64,000 nt of DNA from Lepiota brunneoincarnata (Eukaryota > Basidiomycota > Agaricomycetes > Agaricales > Agaricaceae). The stretch spans positions 1-64,000 of the forward strand of contig JAEBUN010000005.1 of NCBI GenBank assembly GCA_023014365.1. The letters are read 5' to 3'. The notes under the pieces were generated by a model that saw only the letters and a program-made list of their open reading frames with translations, was not told where the DNA came from and made no database searches. How positions within the stretch are numbered: the stretch's first letter is position 1; each line of letters begins with the position of its first letter. The position numbers were made by a program, and so were the translations under genes. Shown in pieces: positions 8,902 to 22,200 of this stretch.

Positions 8902-10429
8902 ATGGCCTCTCTTGCACGGGCTCGTCTTCCTCGTCGTCTCGTATGTCCTTCACCGCCCTCGGATGCCGGCTCTCACACTCACCTCCCTTTCTAGCCTCAG
9001 CTTGGCCTCCGTGCCATCCAGACTTCTGCAGACACGACCGAGCTCAAGGAGCCGCCCTCCGACCCCTCCCAACCCTTCACCGTCAAGCTCCATGAAGACT
9101 CCTTCCGTGCTTACAAGTGCGACAAACCCGACCTTGAGGTCCAGGTCACCGGCAAGGAGCTCCTCCATATGTACAAGGAGATGCAGACCATGCGTCGTAT
9201 GGAGATGGCCGCCGACGCACTCTACAAGGCCAAACTCATTCGTGGATTCTGTCATTTGGCCATTGGTCAGGTGTGTTATCTCCCCTCACCCGTTCTCCCC
9301 CTCCTAACAGTGCCCCCAGGAAGCCGTGTCGGTCGGTCTCGAACATGGTATCAATAAAGAGGACAGGGTTATTACTGGTTATCGCTGCCACCCGTTTGCA
9401 GTTATGCGCGGCGGCACTATAACAGGTGTTCTCGGTGAACTTCTCGGTCGCCAAATCGGCATGTCGCACGGCAAGGGTGGTTCTATGCACATTTTCACTC
9501 CCTCTTTCTTCGGTGGCAATGGTATTGTTGGTGCCCAGGTTCCTGTTGGCGCCGGAGTCGCCTTTGCGCAGAAGTACCTTGGCCAGAAGAACTGTACATT
9601 CGCTCTCTATGGCGACGGTGCCAGCAACCAGGGCCAAGTCTTTGAGGCTTTTAACATGGTATGCCCATATTTCTCCCCCCTCCCCACTGGCACAATTGAT
9701 GATGTCATCCTCCTCCGCAGGCCAAGCTTTGGAACCTCCCTACCATCTTCGTTTGTGAAAACAACAAATATGGTATGGGCACCTCTGCTGAACGCAGCTC
9801 CTCCAACACCGAGTACTTTACCCGTGGTGACAAAATCCCCGGTCTTCAGGTATATTTTGCCTTGCTCACTCCGATATATGCGCATATCTGATTGTTCACA
9901 TGCTTAGGTAAATGGAATGGATATCATTGCAACCAAACAAGCCGTCCAGTACGCACGTCGCTGGGCTGTTGAAGAAGAACGGGGTCCTCTCCTCTTAGAG
10001 TTTGTTACATACCGCTACGGCGGCCACTCGTATGTAGCTCTACCGCCTGCCTGCACATCCCCGTTACTCACCTCTAGTCTAGTATGTCCGACCCCGGCAC
10101 TACCTACCGTACTCGTGAGGAGGTTCAGCGCATGCGGAGCACTCAGGACCCAATTCGCGGTCTCCAGCGATATATCGAGGAGTGGGGTTTGGCATCTGAG
10201 CAGGAGCTCAAGGTAGCACATTTCTCCCACGCCCCTTCCCTTCCCCATGCTCACCCAAGTCCATTAGACCCTTGACAAGGAAGCCAAGGCTAAGGTTGAT
10301 GCCGCTGTGGAGGAGGCCAAGACTTCCCCCGAGCCCCTAGTCAAGGACCTCTGGACCGACATTTACTACAAGGGTACAGAACCTCCTTTCATGAGGGGCC
10401 GCGAGCGCGAGGAAATCCACCATTATTAG
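8902..10429 (+). CDS. PDA1: Pyruvate dehydrogenase E1 component, alpha subunit
   Basis: Seven exons join in frame to 398 aa: 8902-8940, 8995-9270, 9320-9658, 9721-9849, 9908-10029, 10083-10212 and 10268-10429. The enzyme decarboxylates pyruvate with thiamine pyrophosphate in the mitochondrial matrix as part of the PDH complex. The first 25 residues ([13 protein letters not shown] plus QLGLRAIQ) are Arg-rich without acids, as in a mitochondrial presequence. The TPP/Mg motif begins [10 protein letters not shown] and ends ENNKYGMGT. The phosphorylation loop [17 protein letters not shown], target of PDH kinase, is intact. The C terminus KDLWTDIYY is typical. The upstream neighbour is divergent, with about 105 bp between start codons. 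The gene looks complete and functional. Confidence 0.96.
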
Positions 10430-13068
10430 ATAGCATCTTCACGCATCCATATCTTTGATGCGTTTATTCCCTTTAATTCTAATGCACGATTACCTAGACC
10501 GTTTTCCGCTTTTGGCTCTGATGGCTTTACCCTGTGTAAGCCGAAGAGAATTACCCGAAGTGACTGAACTCAGATCACTGCACAACATACAAATTTGGGA
10601 TCATGGGCGTCTAACGGCCTCCTAGCGCACGCATTATGCTATGGCACAAGCTCACTGCTTCAACGGACTACCTGACATTGCGATAAAATATCCATCTGAA
10701 CACACCGCACTCGCAGAACCCTACCTAATCCACCCCCACAGAATGCCATCGTTCCCTTTAGCCTCAGGAGCGAATAACTTGCCCCGAACGCTCCCCTGTC
10801 ACTTCTACACAAAAAGACACCCTCGGTGGTCGCGGAGCAAGCCCTTGCGCTAATTGCGCCTGTCTCCCCGAGTTTACGCCCCAGACCCTTTTGGTGACAT
10901 ATCACAGCATCGTTTCACTACTGTCAGTACCAGACAGATGAGTGCCCTATTATCAGGATGTCGACAAAAAGTTAACTCGACCGCTTGCTGAGAATCGCTC
11001 ACTCTGTATCTTGATGTATCGGGACGAAGCCCTGTGGATATTAAAAAACCAGTAACTTCGATTTTGAAGGCCGACGTATGATCTACGACACCGATCCCAG
11101 GAAGGCCTAACGCAATCAGTAGATGGAGATGCTAGATATTTTAGGTCAACTGAGTGGTATTACGTTGGTGGGGGGTGCTCTTATGTCGTTAAACGCAATA
11201 TCCACCGCTCTGGTTAAGTTATCAACTTCACGACATGTACCATATGGTAGATCATAATACCCCCAACACTTTGAAAAACCTACGCCCGTTAATAGCCATT
11301 GCTGCTTAACACGCTCACAGCTGTCGTCGGGCATCCTCTGCGCACCTTGTCCACTGACATCTCCCGGCCTTACACTGATTACACTTCGGTCATACCATGA
11401 ACATACTCTCCGCTGCCCAGACCATAATCATCAAAGACAGTGAATTTGTGGATCACTCACGACGAGCTGACTCGTCTGCTTACCACAACACCCTACTTAC
11501 ATTTCTCAGGTGCTAGTATCAAGATGGCAGCATCATAGGGGTCGTAGCCCCATTAATGAGATTGCAGAACACTCCATTTCGGTAGGTGATCTTTAGCCGC
11601 ACAGAGCCTCACATTGAGGCTGCATTCTTCAACGATGATATGGCCATCATGTCATATACCGCCGACAAATAATCCTACCCTTCTCACACGAAATGGACAA
11701 GGAGATTATGGTGCTCCTGTGGGGTTGATAAGGTCAGCTGGCAGACAACCCGAGTATAGCGACTAGGCTGGTCGTCTGTGTAACTATCCCTTTACTGAAC
11801 ACTTAAATACAGCTTTGACACAGGCCCGCAGCCCATCTTTTGTTTTTGTTTTTTGGACTCGTTAACACTGCATGTCCATTTAACAGCGAAGGAGGCCATA
11901 TATGATGTAGTGGCGTAGGTAGGTAGAGATTGGGCTCAGGGCGCTCGGTGTTGTATAGTTTTTGTCGGTGGTTGATCAGACTGACGGCTAAGCGTATGCA
12001 TGACTACTTGCACTGTAGCGGCGGACCGATCGCACCATTCCGAGTTTGCCAAGGGACAATTGTCAAGCGAGACCTCCACGGGTCCCGACTCACAGAATAT
12101 GTCAAAAACCAGTGATGCGCAGGATCTGGATTAAAACTCTTCCCTGGAGAAACAGACAAGGTCAACAGAGTCCCCACTGGATCCGGGGGCTCGAGAGCAA
12201 ATTGGCACCTTCCCCCTGGTCCTCAACATATTATATGCATTGTCAGACCACTCCAGGATATGTAGCCACAAGAGAAAGGGGTTACGAAGATCACCACAAC
12301 GGCTTTGATGGGTTGCAACGGGTTGCAAGGCAAACGCAGTGCGAGCCTCACGTATGTGCTATATTTTATCGCCCTGCGTTGCCGACGCGAACAGGATGGG
12401 AGATTGGGATGCACCTCAGGGACGTCTTGGGATGTATTCTACGCGGGCAGGACCTTTTGATGTTCATCCTTATATATGGTTGATTATTGGAAGAATGTCG
12501 GACAGACACTGAATCTTTGAACTCGGGACGTGAGCTCTAAGGTCACGTTTAACCGCATGTATTCACATGGCCCCATCATTGCGTAGGTTGTGCGGTTGAG
12601 TTAAAAGCAAGTAGGTTTCCTAAAAGGTGGACTGCTAGGTCGGTGCAGTAGGTATCTTCGATGAGGTTGCATACTGAACTTCCACGAACGTTTTACCCAT
12701 TGTCCAAGTTCACACCTTCAACCGTATCTGGGGTATCGCGCCAAGAATGTATAATATTAATCTCAACTAGCACCGACCTTCTTCGCATACACGTGGAAGG
12801 GGGGGAAAAGGACGACCAACCGTAACAACAAAGACAAAAGGAGAGAAAAAAAGTCGCCTACCAGTGTCCTATGAGTTTATCGAGTCAAGACTCGGATAAA
12901 GAACGGGTAGGAGGAGGGTGGTGCAAGAGAAAAACCGATGAGTGCTCTCCAAAAAGTCAACAAGTGGATGATAGAATGGGACGGACTGGTAGGCCACGTC
13001 TTCCAACCTATACCATAATAAGCCACGAGTGAGAGAAAGGAGGGTAGGAGAGGGGCGGACACTGTTAT
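10430..13068. other. 2.6-kb intergenic region, no gene recognised
   Basis: Only short frames (up to 145 codons) occur here, and none shows a familiar motif, intron pattern or codon bias. No tRNA, LTR or inverted repeat was recognised. It may be an old decayed insertion between PDA1 and the zinc-finger gene. Confidence 0.5.
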
Positions 13069-14507
13069 CTATAGAAAGTCTTCAGCCCTCGCGCGTTTCT
13101 TGCCGCGGGGTTCATCGGCGGCGAAAGCTGGCGCTGGGTCAGTCGTCTTGGCAGTGTAATATTTGGGATGTACAGCTCTATGCTCTTCCTGTAGTAAATT
13201 TTGCTTAGTAACGTAACCCTAACCCAAAGGCAAGACGACATACGGGAGAAAAGTTGGCATCCGGATACTTGAGTTCAGTGTTCTTCTTGAACTCAGGATT
13301 CGTCTGTGCAAGAGCGGGATTGGGAAGGGTCAGCTGAGGAGGTTTTGATTGACCTTGTGGACTAGCATTGGTGGGGGCAGGCGGTTGACCAACCGGTGGT
13401 GGCGGACCGTTGGCCAGCGCTGAGATGGGTGGTTGGGGCGTAGCGGATGACGATGGCGTCTGAAGGGTGGCGGGCACAAAGTTAGGTGGGGGTGGTGGGG
13501 ACGCACCAGGAACGCCGGGTGGAGGTGAGAATCCGGGAGGAGTGGCGCCCGGGAGGAGGAAGGGGGGATGAGGGAAGGGGGGCCTCATGCCAGGTGGGAA
13601 TGGATGAGGGGGTCCCGGCGGGAAGCCAGGGGGAACAGGGAAGCCAGGAGGCGGAGGACTAGAACGAAAATGAAAACAATGAGCATTCGTCATGAAGCAA
13701 GGGACGTGCACCTTACCCTGGGGGCAAGCCCGGCGCAAAGGGCGGAAATGCGGGGGGTTGTCCTGGAAGACCTGGAGGTGGGGATGTACCAGGAACAAAG
13801 GGTGTCGGTGGTGCACCTGGGACGGGGACGGGTGGTGCAGCGTATGTCTGTGGGGGAGCACCATAAACAGCACCTCCTGCGGGAGCATCGGATGTTGTTG
13901 CTGTCGAAGGTTCAGGGTTGTTGAAACCCATGAGAGCCTTATGGGCTTCGAGCTGAGCCTTGAGCTCGTCCTCAGACATGAGTCTGTTTTCGATCTTGGC
14001 ACGTTTAGGCTGGGGCTGGGATATTGTCCCAGCGGCGAGGCCAAGTTCGATTTCCTTTCTGCGCTTAAAGTCGGCAACGTCCGGTGCGGGAATGCCTTCC
14101 ATTCCAAAAATCTCTACTTCGTATCCATCGCGTCCTGGAAGAGCATTTTCAATGCGGGGAAGGCTATAGAAAAGTTATTAGGAGACTGATGAGGGGAGGT
14201 AAGATCAAGAACCCACTTTTCGGGCTCCAATTTGTGCACTTGCTGGATATGAACGGCGAGACCTCCTGCGGTGTTGAGTCGACGAGGACACAGACCGCAT
14301 TTGAAATGCTTGGCCTTTTGGTGCTGCATCAGGACTAGAGAAAGATGAGGGCACAAGGAATGGAAAGCGGGAGAAAAAAGTACCTTTTTCATCCTCAAAC
14401 TCGCGCTCGCAGTACCAACACCATGGACGGAGAAGCTGAGAAAATGAGCATGGGGATTGCAGTGCGGAGCGAATGGGCATTACCTGCTTGTTCTTTTTCT
14501 TTCCCAT
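13069..14507 (-). CDS. BuGZ/ZNF207-like zinc-finger protein with GLEBS (Bub3-binding) motif
   Basis: Exon 1 encodes MGKKKNKQ. The next exons give [14 protein letters not shown] and then [17 protein letters not shown], two C2H2 fingers, followed by [17 protein letters not shown] and [20 protein letters not shown]. This order matches metazoan ZNF207/BuGZ, which stabilises Bub3 at kinetochores and forms condensates on spindle microtubules. The middle and C-terminal parts are very rich in Pro and Gly (low complexity). After the last intron (about 13189-13240) the protein reads [15 protein letters not shown], resembling the GLEBS Bub3-binding motif with its paired glutamates. It ends in a basic [10 protein letters not shown]. 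It has at least five exons. Function is inferred from metazoan relatives. Confidence 0.87.
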
Positions 14508-14597
14508 TGTTGCTTGTGGTCGTGGAAGAAGAGAGAGTTAGGTAAGTCAGTCTAGTCATGATAGAGTTCCCACAGTATTTTATATGGAATTGATTAT

Positions 14598-16008
14598 CTA
14601 ATACAATACTTTGCTCAGCCGCTGCACCTCGTTAAGCAAAATGTCGCCCTGCTTGACGACCTGCTCATACTGTGCGCTTTTAAGCGAAGGCCGGGTCGTC
14701 TCTACAATACCATTGACCTTGTCTATTGAACAATGTAACCGACCGTTGGCGATGAAGCGTGAAAGCTCGCTGGTGATTAGGATGAGTTTGGAAAGCGGTG
14801 TGGGGAAAAAAGAAACATACTTATCAATGTACTCGACGGTGACGCCGAAGGCGGCGGCCAAGCTATCAAGAGTGAGACTGCGGTAAGACTCTAGTAGCTG
14901 GCTGTATGCGAGGATACGCATCTCGCGAACATAATACCGGGTGTGGGGGGAAAGGATGCGAGAAGAGAGGAGATGGGTTTGTTCAAGAGTGGCTAGATGG
15001 AAGGTGTAAGCGATGGAAACCATGCAGAGAGGATGAGAGACAAACCAAGGGCAGAGAAGAACTTGTCATAGCGGCAGTTGTAGAGGTTCTTGACAAGGTC
15101 GCCCAGGACGGGGATATCTGGCAGGACCTGGTTAACCTCGGGGGCATTGATGACTTTTTTCTTGAGATCGACGCGTTTGAGAGTAAGGGTGTTGGAGATG
15201 ACGGTGAGGGCGACAAATTTGTTGTATGGAACGAGTTCGGTTGCAGTGAAAGTTGAGAGTGCATCGAGCAGGAGCTCACCGCCGCGCTTGAACTGGCGTA
15301 TGGAAAGGAGGTGAAGGCCATTATAAACTTTTAGGCGATTGCGACGGTCCCAATCACCACCTTCCTCAATCAAACTGGACTAGAGTCAGAGAGAAAACTG
15401 TGTTGGGCAGAGATTGTACGCACGCCTCAGCTTTAGTAACATAGGTATTGATAAGATCGTGGTCGCCAAAGAAGAACCCAATACGAACGAGGGTTAGGAC
15501 AATGTCAATCCTCGAGCCCAGTCCCGGGGTCTTTTCGAGAGCCAGTTTCTGTGCTTCTACTGCTCGATCCTGACAAACATCAGGTGCGGTTTTATCCCGA
15601 TAAAGAAACGAGATACCTTGTCGCCGATTTTGGTGAGATAGTTTGCACGGGCCTTGAGTGCATCCGAGATTTCCGACTCGCCCTCTGTCTTTTCTGCTTC
15701 TGCGAGACGTTCGTCGAGAGTTCTAAGCTCCTCCTGATTCCCCTTTTCAAGGGAGTCGAGTAGCGATTTATCAAGGGGGAGGACAGACGAGGTGGATGTT
15801 ATTGATTGGTAGTACGGAGCCATCTCTGCAAATGAGATGAGTACATTGAAATAAATGCCAAGAGCGAGTGCGTACGGTCTGCACGGATGCCTTCTAGGAG
15901 GCTTTCGCGTGCGGTTGCATGTTTATGAGAGAATGCATCGTTCGAGAGAACAAAGAGATGCTGAGGGAGTGCGAGATTTGGGATTGGGAGGACAATGTCG
16001 TTGGCCAT
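14598..16008 (-). CDS. RPN7: 26S proteasome regulatory subunit RPN7 (PSMD6)
   Basis: The protein starts [19 protein letters not shown] at 16008, followed by exons with [40 protein letters not shown], the PCI part [52 protein letters not shown] and a C-terminal helix ending [15 protein letters not shown]7 is a lid subunit whose PCI domain forms the horseshoe next to RPN6 and RPN3. The introns seen are short, for example between YIDK and ELSRF. The gene is divergent from RPN6 with 72 bp between start codons, so the two lid subunits probably share a promoter. Confidence 0.95.
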
Positions 16009-16025
16009 GATAAGCAGGAGGTTGT

Positions 16026-16051
16026 ACGCGTCATTATTCGAAATGACGCGT
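16026..16051. promoter_or_regulatory. Perfect palindrome in the RPN7/RPN6 bidirectional promoter
   Basis: ACGCGTCATT (16026-16035) and its exact reverse complement AATGACGCGT (16042-16051) are separated by 6 bp, inside the 72-bp gap between the two start codons. Each arm holds ACGCGT (the MluI cell-cycle-box sequence of yeast) overlapping TGACG (a bZIP/CRE-like half site). Symmetry would suit equal activation of both genes. No yeast-type PACE box (GGTGGCAAA) is seen in the gap. Confidence 0.6.
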
Positions 16052-16080
16052 CCCCTGATTTTCTCACGCATCCTCTTCCA

Positions 16081-17784
16081 ATGTCCCTCGCACAGGCTGA
16101 AGCTGCCCCAGGCCAGGCTGAGAGCATATACAAGCAGATTCTCGAAGACAATCCAAACACTGCTGATCCCCAGATCCTTCGCGATAAGGAGGCTGCACTT
16201 GTCAAGCTTGGCGAGCTCTATCGCGATCAAAAGTGCGTCCACCACACAAATCACGGTTGTACAAGCTCATCATCCTCGTTCTAAGAAATGCATCCGCACT
16301 TGCGGACGTGATCACCCTCTCACGTTCATTCATGTCCTCGACTGCGAAGGCAAAGACCGCTAAACTCAGTCCGTCTCATCCCTTCTCTTGTAATCCCCTT
16401 TCACCCACTCTCTCCCTCTCTAGTTCGTACCCTCCTTGACTTTTTCTCCGCTATTCCGGACAGCCAGCCCATTCAAATACGCACACTCACCGACAACATT
16501 GCATGGGCAAAGTCAGAGAAGCGTGTCTTCCTCAAACACAGTCTTGAAACCCGTCTCGTCAGCCTGTACGCTGCTCTCACTCTTCCCCTTTGTGCAAGCC
16601 CTGAAATCCCACAGACAGCTGGAGTCTCAGCAGTTCCAGGCCGCCCTCACTCTCATTGACAATCTTCTCACTGAACTCAAGCGCCTGGACGACAAAATGA
16701 TCCTCACCGAGGTTCATCTTCTCGAGTCTCGTGTCTACCGCGGAATTGGTAATTTCCCTAAAGCCAAGGTAAGCACGAAGCTCTAACTTACAGGATCACC
16801 AATCTTCATCTTTATAGGCCGCCCTCACATCTTCCCGAACGGCCGCCAACTCGATTTACTGCCCACCCACTCTCCAAGCTTCCCTCGACCTCCAGTCCGG
16901 CATCCTTCACGCCGAGGACAAGGACTACACGACCGGTTACTCCTACTTCTTCGAGGCGTTCGAAAACCTATCGTCTCAAGGTGACGACGGTGCCCTCGAC
17001 GCTCTCAAATACATGCTCCTGTGCAAAGTCATGCTAAACCTGGTGCGTTTCGCAAAATTGTTTCGTAGCCCGCAACTCATGTAATTCTAGCCCGAAGACG
17101 TCGCCTCACTGCTGACAAATAAACTCGCCGTGAAATACGCACACCTCCGGGAAGTCGAAAGCATGCGCGCCATCGCACGAGCTCACCAGGAACGCAATCT
17201 CGCGGATTTCGAAAAGGCCCTTTTCGATTATAAACACGGTATGCGATTTTAATTTCGTAAGTTCAAATGCTCACATACGTGCAGAACTCTCCTCCGATCC
17301 CACCATCCGTTCCCACCTCGCCGCTCTATACGATACCCTCCTCGAGCAGAACCTCCTCCGTATCATCGAACCCTACTCCGTCGTTGAAATCTCCCACGTC
17401 GCTTCATTGGTGGGCCAAGGCCAACAAGCAGTCGAAGCCAAGTGAGTCCACCAATCATACAAAGGTTTGTCCAGAGACGAGCGCCCCTCCAGGTTATCAC
17501 AGATGATCCTCGACAAGGTGTTCTACGGTGTACTGGACCAGGGGCGAGGGTGCCTTTTGGTCTTTGACGAGCCCGAAGCTGATGTATGCCCCCGCTTTTA
17601 TATATACCCTTGTTTGCTGGACTAAGACCCTTATTCAGAACACATATGGTGCTGCGATCGACACTCTTGAACAGGTGGGCAAAGTGGTGCAGTCGCTTTA
17701 TGCCAAAGTGTGTCTTATTCTTGTTTACTTCCTGTTTTCGTTTCGTTGACGCATGGGATTGGACAGACCGTAAAAATAGCATAA
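16081..17784 (+). CDS. RPN6: 26S proteasome regulatory subunit RPN6 (PSMD11)
   Basis: Exon 1 starts [20 protein letters not shown] at 16081 and reads into [18 protein letters not shown]. Next come [146 protein letters not shown] and [15 protein letters not shown] final small exon encodes TVKIA with stop at 17782-17784. RPN6 is the lid clamp contacting the 20S alpha ring; its PCI domain pairs with RPN5/RPN7. Introns of 50-65 nt separate most blocks. Length is close to the normal 420 or so residues. Confidence 0.95.
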
Positions 17785-19233
17785 TACCGTATTATAGGAT
17801 GATTCCTGCTACCCTGCCCAAGCTATCCGGAAAGTTAACAGGCTGTGGCGCTATGCCCGCCCATTAAGTCTAACCAACGCAATCAGTAACATAATACCCG
17901 CAGAAAAGGGGGGCCTGTGGACTCAACCTCACGGATAGAGGAATATACAGTACCTGACGCAGCCGTACCGACCTTGGAGCGGGAAACGGCCCGTCCATAT
18001 GAGATAACCATATCACCTCAATTCTCGTGCGTTAGCTTGCGATTCAATATCCCCACCATCAGCCATGCTCTCTGGCTCTCTAGTTAAGTCGACTGGCTGC
18101 CAAAGAGAGTGCTCAACATGGGGCTAAAATAATAGGGAAGCTCTCACAGTAATCAAAGTGACTAGCCAAGCCCCGTTCGCTCGGCCCTCAGCTCCCTATC
18201 CCGGATCATGCTCTATGAACCATCAATCCAGTGTGGGAATAGCAACTCCAGCCTGACAGCGGAGTCGCCATTACGAGCCTGCGATTCCCTCAGTAGTTTC
18301 TTTCCCCCGATGCCCTTTACCAACACTGGTTGTGGAATTGTCTCTGATTCATTCCGCACTGATTTCGTTTCCATCTCTGCACGCACAGCACGTTATTTTA
18401 CTCAGTAATCCAAAAAAAGAAAAACTATCACCGGGTATCAGCACACCCTCATCATGCCTCTTCTTTTGATGGCGTGGAGCTGTTGGGAGGAATACCAGAA
18501 ATACTGACGGTGGCACAGGACTTGGCAAAGGACTTGGCACAGGACCCAAATCAGCTTCTCGAAGTGATTTCATGAGGGCGTGAAAGAAACTACCCTCGGA
18601 GACGTTTCCTGATGTATTGTAACCGACCTCTGCCTTCTCGTTCTTTCCGTCTGGTAAGATTTGACGTAACTTATAATGAGACACAAATTGGGTTGGTTAA
18701 TTTGCTTGCACGAACTTGTAAATGAGCTTTGCGTCTAGGATTTGGCACTGTACCCCGAGATTGCTATCAGTTCGGCGGCTCCCCCCAGAATATCAACATC
18801 CTATCACTGCACCACCACGCGCTTACCAGGTCATTCCCATAGCCTTTTCTTCACAAATTCTGCGATACACGCCGCCATGCAGATGCCAGTAGATAATAAT
18901 CAGAATGTGAGAAATACGAAGCCAGGGGTGGGGAGCAAGGAAGCAACTGCCGCGGCACTAAGACATCGTTTGTGGCAGAGTCGAGGTCCTCGGAATAGAT
19001 TGACCAAGTACGGACAACAATTACCCAGATTCTGCCAACCCATTCCTCTGAACTGTAACCATCGCATGATCACAACAATCAATCCTCTCAGCATCGTCGC
19101 TGAGAATCCAGGATACACTGATATTATGTGTGGCATTGCCCGAATGAATCTATCAAATAATTCGCTTCCATTCACACGTTCTGTAGTGTAAAGCACTTGT
19201 CGCCTGCTGCATGCTTGTCGCTGCTCCTTCGCT
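17785..19233. other. 1.45-kb intergenic region, no gene recognised
   Basis: Short frames on both strands lack recognisable motifs. It separates conserved housekeeping genes from the lineage-specific membrane-protein family. The last few hundred bases presumably hold the promoter of the gene at 19234. Confidence 0.5.
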
Positions 19234-22200
19234 ATGGTCCCTGGAAAGCCTTCCACCATATCCCAAAGGTCCCTTACCCATGATCCAGTTCTCAAACGGC
19301 GACTACTGCTCCAACTACTGGCATTCCTTGTTCTGGAAACCGTATTCATCGCTCTGGTGGTCGCGTGCTTGCTTGATCCAATCTTGTGCAACTTCCCCGT
19401 TTCTTCCACCCAGGCAAGAGCTGGAATTACCGTTGTTTTTATCATCTGGCACACAATCGCTATCATGAATGCGCAGAATATCGTCCTTCATGGATTCAGT
19501 AGTGAATGGTATCGCCGCTTCCTTAAAACCCAGGGACTAGTACCTGGACATACAGACCTTGTCTCGACCACCACGTCCAGTATTTTGGATCGTGTTAAAT
19601 ATTTTTTAGCCAAAGAAGCAAGCCTCACCTATCGCCTATCATTTTTGGCTTCTTGGGCGCTCATCGCTCTCCAAGGTATCGCGCCTGGAGCAATCAACCT
19701 CGACAGTGCCCCATCGTTCACACCAGCAGCACTCAATGTGACCAATTTTACCATCACCCATGGTGATCCACAGCGTGATCGGGGTCTCCTTGGTCCTATT
19801 ATACGGGCTAGCTTTGTGCTCGACATCGAGCAGCAAATGGGATCTTCATTTGGATTTTCCACAGACGATAACATGATCGTGGGGTGGCCGAATGTATCCG
19901 TTAACGACCTACCTGGAGAGCTCCAATTCGAAACTGACGTTTTGACATTTAACGTCTCATGCTGGTGGGAACGCCCTTCGGTGAACACAACGGAATGGAA
20001 CACTACATGGTCTGCTGGTGGCCATGTCTGGTATCCATATCTTACACCGTTCACAGGCCTAGAAATGTTTGGAGGTGAGTCAGCTGGTGATCAGCTTGAG
20101 GTTCGCCTCTATACCCATTGGCTGACTCGGGATCATCTCAAAGGAATGATGGCAATGTATCGCTTTGATATCAACCAGCCTCATCCCGTCAAGGATGATG
20201 CTCCAGACCTACTCGGCGCGGTGCCGGCAGTCGGTCTATCTGGATACGTCTTCTTCGGCAGGAATAGCTCGGTTCCTTATGATTTCAAGTCTAAGAGCAG
20301 AACGTTAAATTTCGACGGCCTGCCGACGTTGTACGACCCTAAGGGTTTCAACTTCACGGACATCAAGCAGTTGTCAGCACATTTCCAAACTCCACTCGCG
20401 ACTTTCCTTCTCTGCGATCCACACGCACAGATTTTGGACGGGGTGGCTTCGCTCGAACCAATAAACAAGACCATCAAGGTCGTATCAGCGCGTCCAGCAG
20501 TCAATGGTGTCCCGAAGGTCGGCAACATTTCCCCAGATGCTGCAAATGCATTGCTGGCCTTGAGTCTAATGGACGTAATGGAGACAGACGATGATATAGC
20601 AGAGATGCGTATGGGAGCCCGTGCAGCGAGCGCACTGCTCAACGACACCTCGCTGAACTTCGACCCGCCAAAGAAAGGTTCGAGCGTTAAGCTCTATGAC
20701 GTTGGCATATTGCCGTTGGAGGATATCGAGCGTAATCTCACCAAATATCTGAACTCTGCCGCTAAAGCATTTTCGTCTTATATCAGGGATTATGACAAAG
20801 ACCCTTCTCCAGATTCAAACCTATTTTTGGTTAGCACGCAGGGAACATCTGAGAGTCCCAAGTCAGCGCTGCTTGCCAACAAAGGGTTGATGGTCACGAC
20901 GATCGTGCTCGATGTCTTCATTGCGCTTGTATTGATTATGGAGTGCTTTTTTATGAAGGTTTGGAGGGTGCCCGGGTTCAAGCTAAAGAACCTTATGAAG
21001 TATGGACGGCTGGGGAGCTTTGAGAGGAAAAGGTATGTTTCCGTTTTTTTTTCCTTATCATAGCCTATGGACTCCGATCGCGATGCATAGATCAGTCAAT
21101 GAGGTAGCAACCGAGCTGTCCGTTGGGAAACCCGGGCTCAACGGCCTCGCCGCCCGCCTCGTCGGCTTCCTCGTCCTCGAGTTATCATTTACAATCCTTG
21201 TGCTCAAGTGCGCCGCCCAACCGATCTTCATTTCTCTCCCCCTCTCTGCAACAGAAGTTCGAGGTGGATTCACGGTTCTGTTCATTCTTTGGCACACACT
21301 CGCAGTCTTCCTCCTATCTGGCCCTACCGCGTTTGCATTCAGTAGTGAATGGTCTCGCCAACGACGGGAGGGCAATCGTTTCGTTTTAGGATCCGCAGAT
21401 CGCGTTTCCAGGTTGACATCCGGTGCAAATGACCGTGCAAATTACTTCTTCGGGCATGGGAAGCCTACCTCAACATTTCGGGTGGCATTCATTTTATCCC
21501 TCCTACTGGCGGCATTGACTTCTTTTGCCCCTGGCTCTTTATTCGTGGACAGACGCATAAGGGCCGTCGAGATGAACGTAAATATTGCAGACTTGATGGA
21601 TGTGGACTCTGGGCAGGCTCCAGGGGATTCAGACAATGTGGACTATTTGTCGGATAGGGCGCTTGTTTTGGGGATGTTGGAGCATCATGAAGACATCATA
21701 TTTCAGTATGATGTTGAGCCGAACTGGATTACGGCGTGGCCCAACCGGAGCTCTGTTAGTGACGTGGTGGGTAATGTTGAATACCCAACAGACGTGATAG
21801 CGTTCAAGTATAACTGCACATGGGAGCTACCTCGTATCAAGGCTGGGGATGATACGAGGTGGATCCTCGGTGATGATGCCTGGGTACCTTGGGGCGAGCC
21901 ATTGGACCATATGGATTATCGTGGAGGTAATTTTGACTTATTTCATGTTCAAGTGAATCTCTGATGGCGGTGCAGGAGTATTGCCAATGTTTCGTATGGA
22001 TCTAGACATCCAGCCTGACGCACGAACTGCGTACCTATTTGTCGGTACAAATGATTCGTTCCCCGTTAGCAACAACACGAACGAAAGATCCATCATAAAT
22101 CTCAATGGCCTACCGACACTCTACCATCCGTCGGGGATAGACATTAACGATTCGGACACTGGATCTTCACATTGGATCTCACCACTTTCCTCATTCCTCC

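Noticed and set aside
10641..12483. Short frames of 60-145 codons as genes
   Set aside because: No motifs, no homologous pattern and overlapping frames on both strands; random expectation in GC-balanced DNA.
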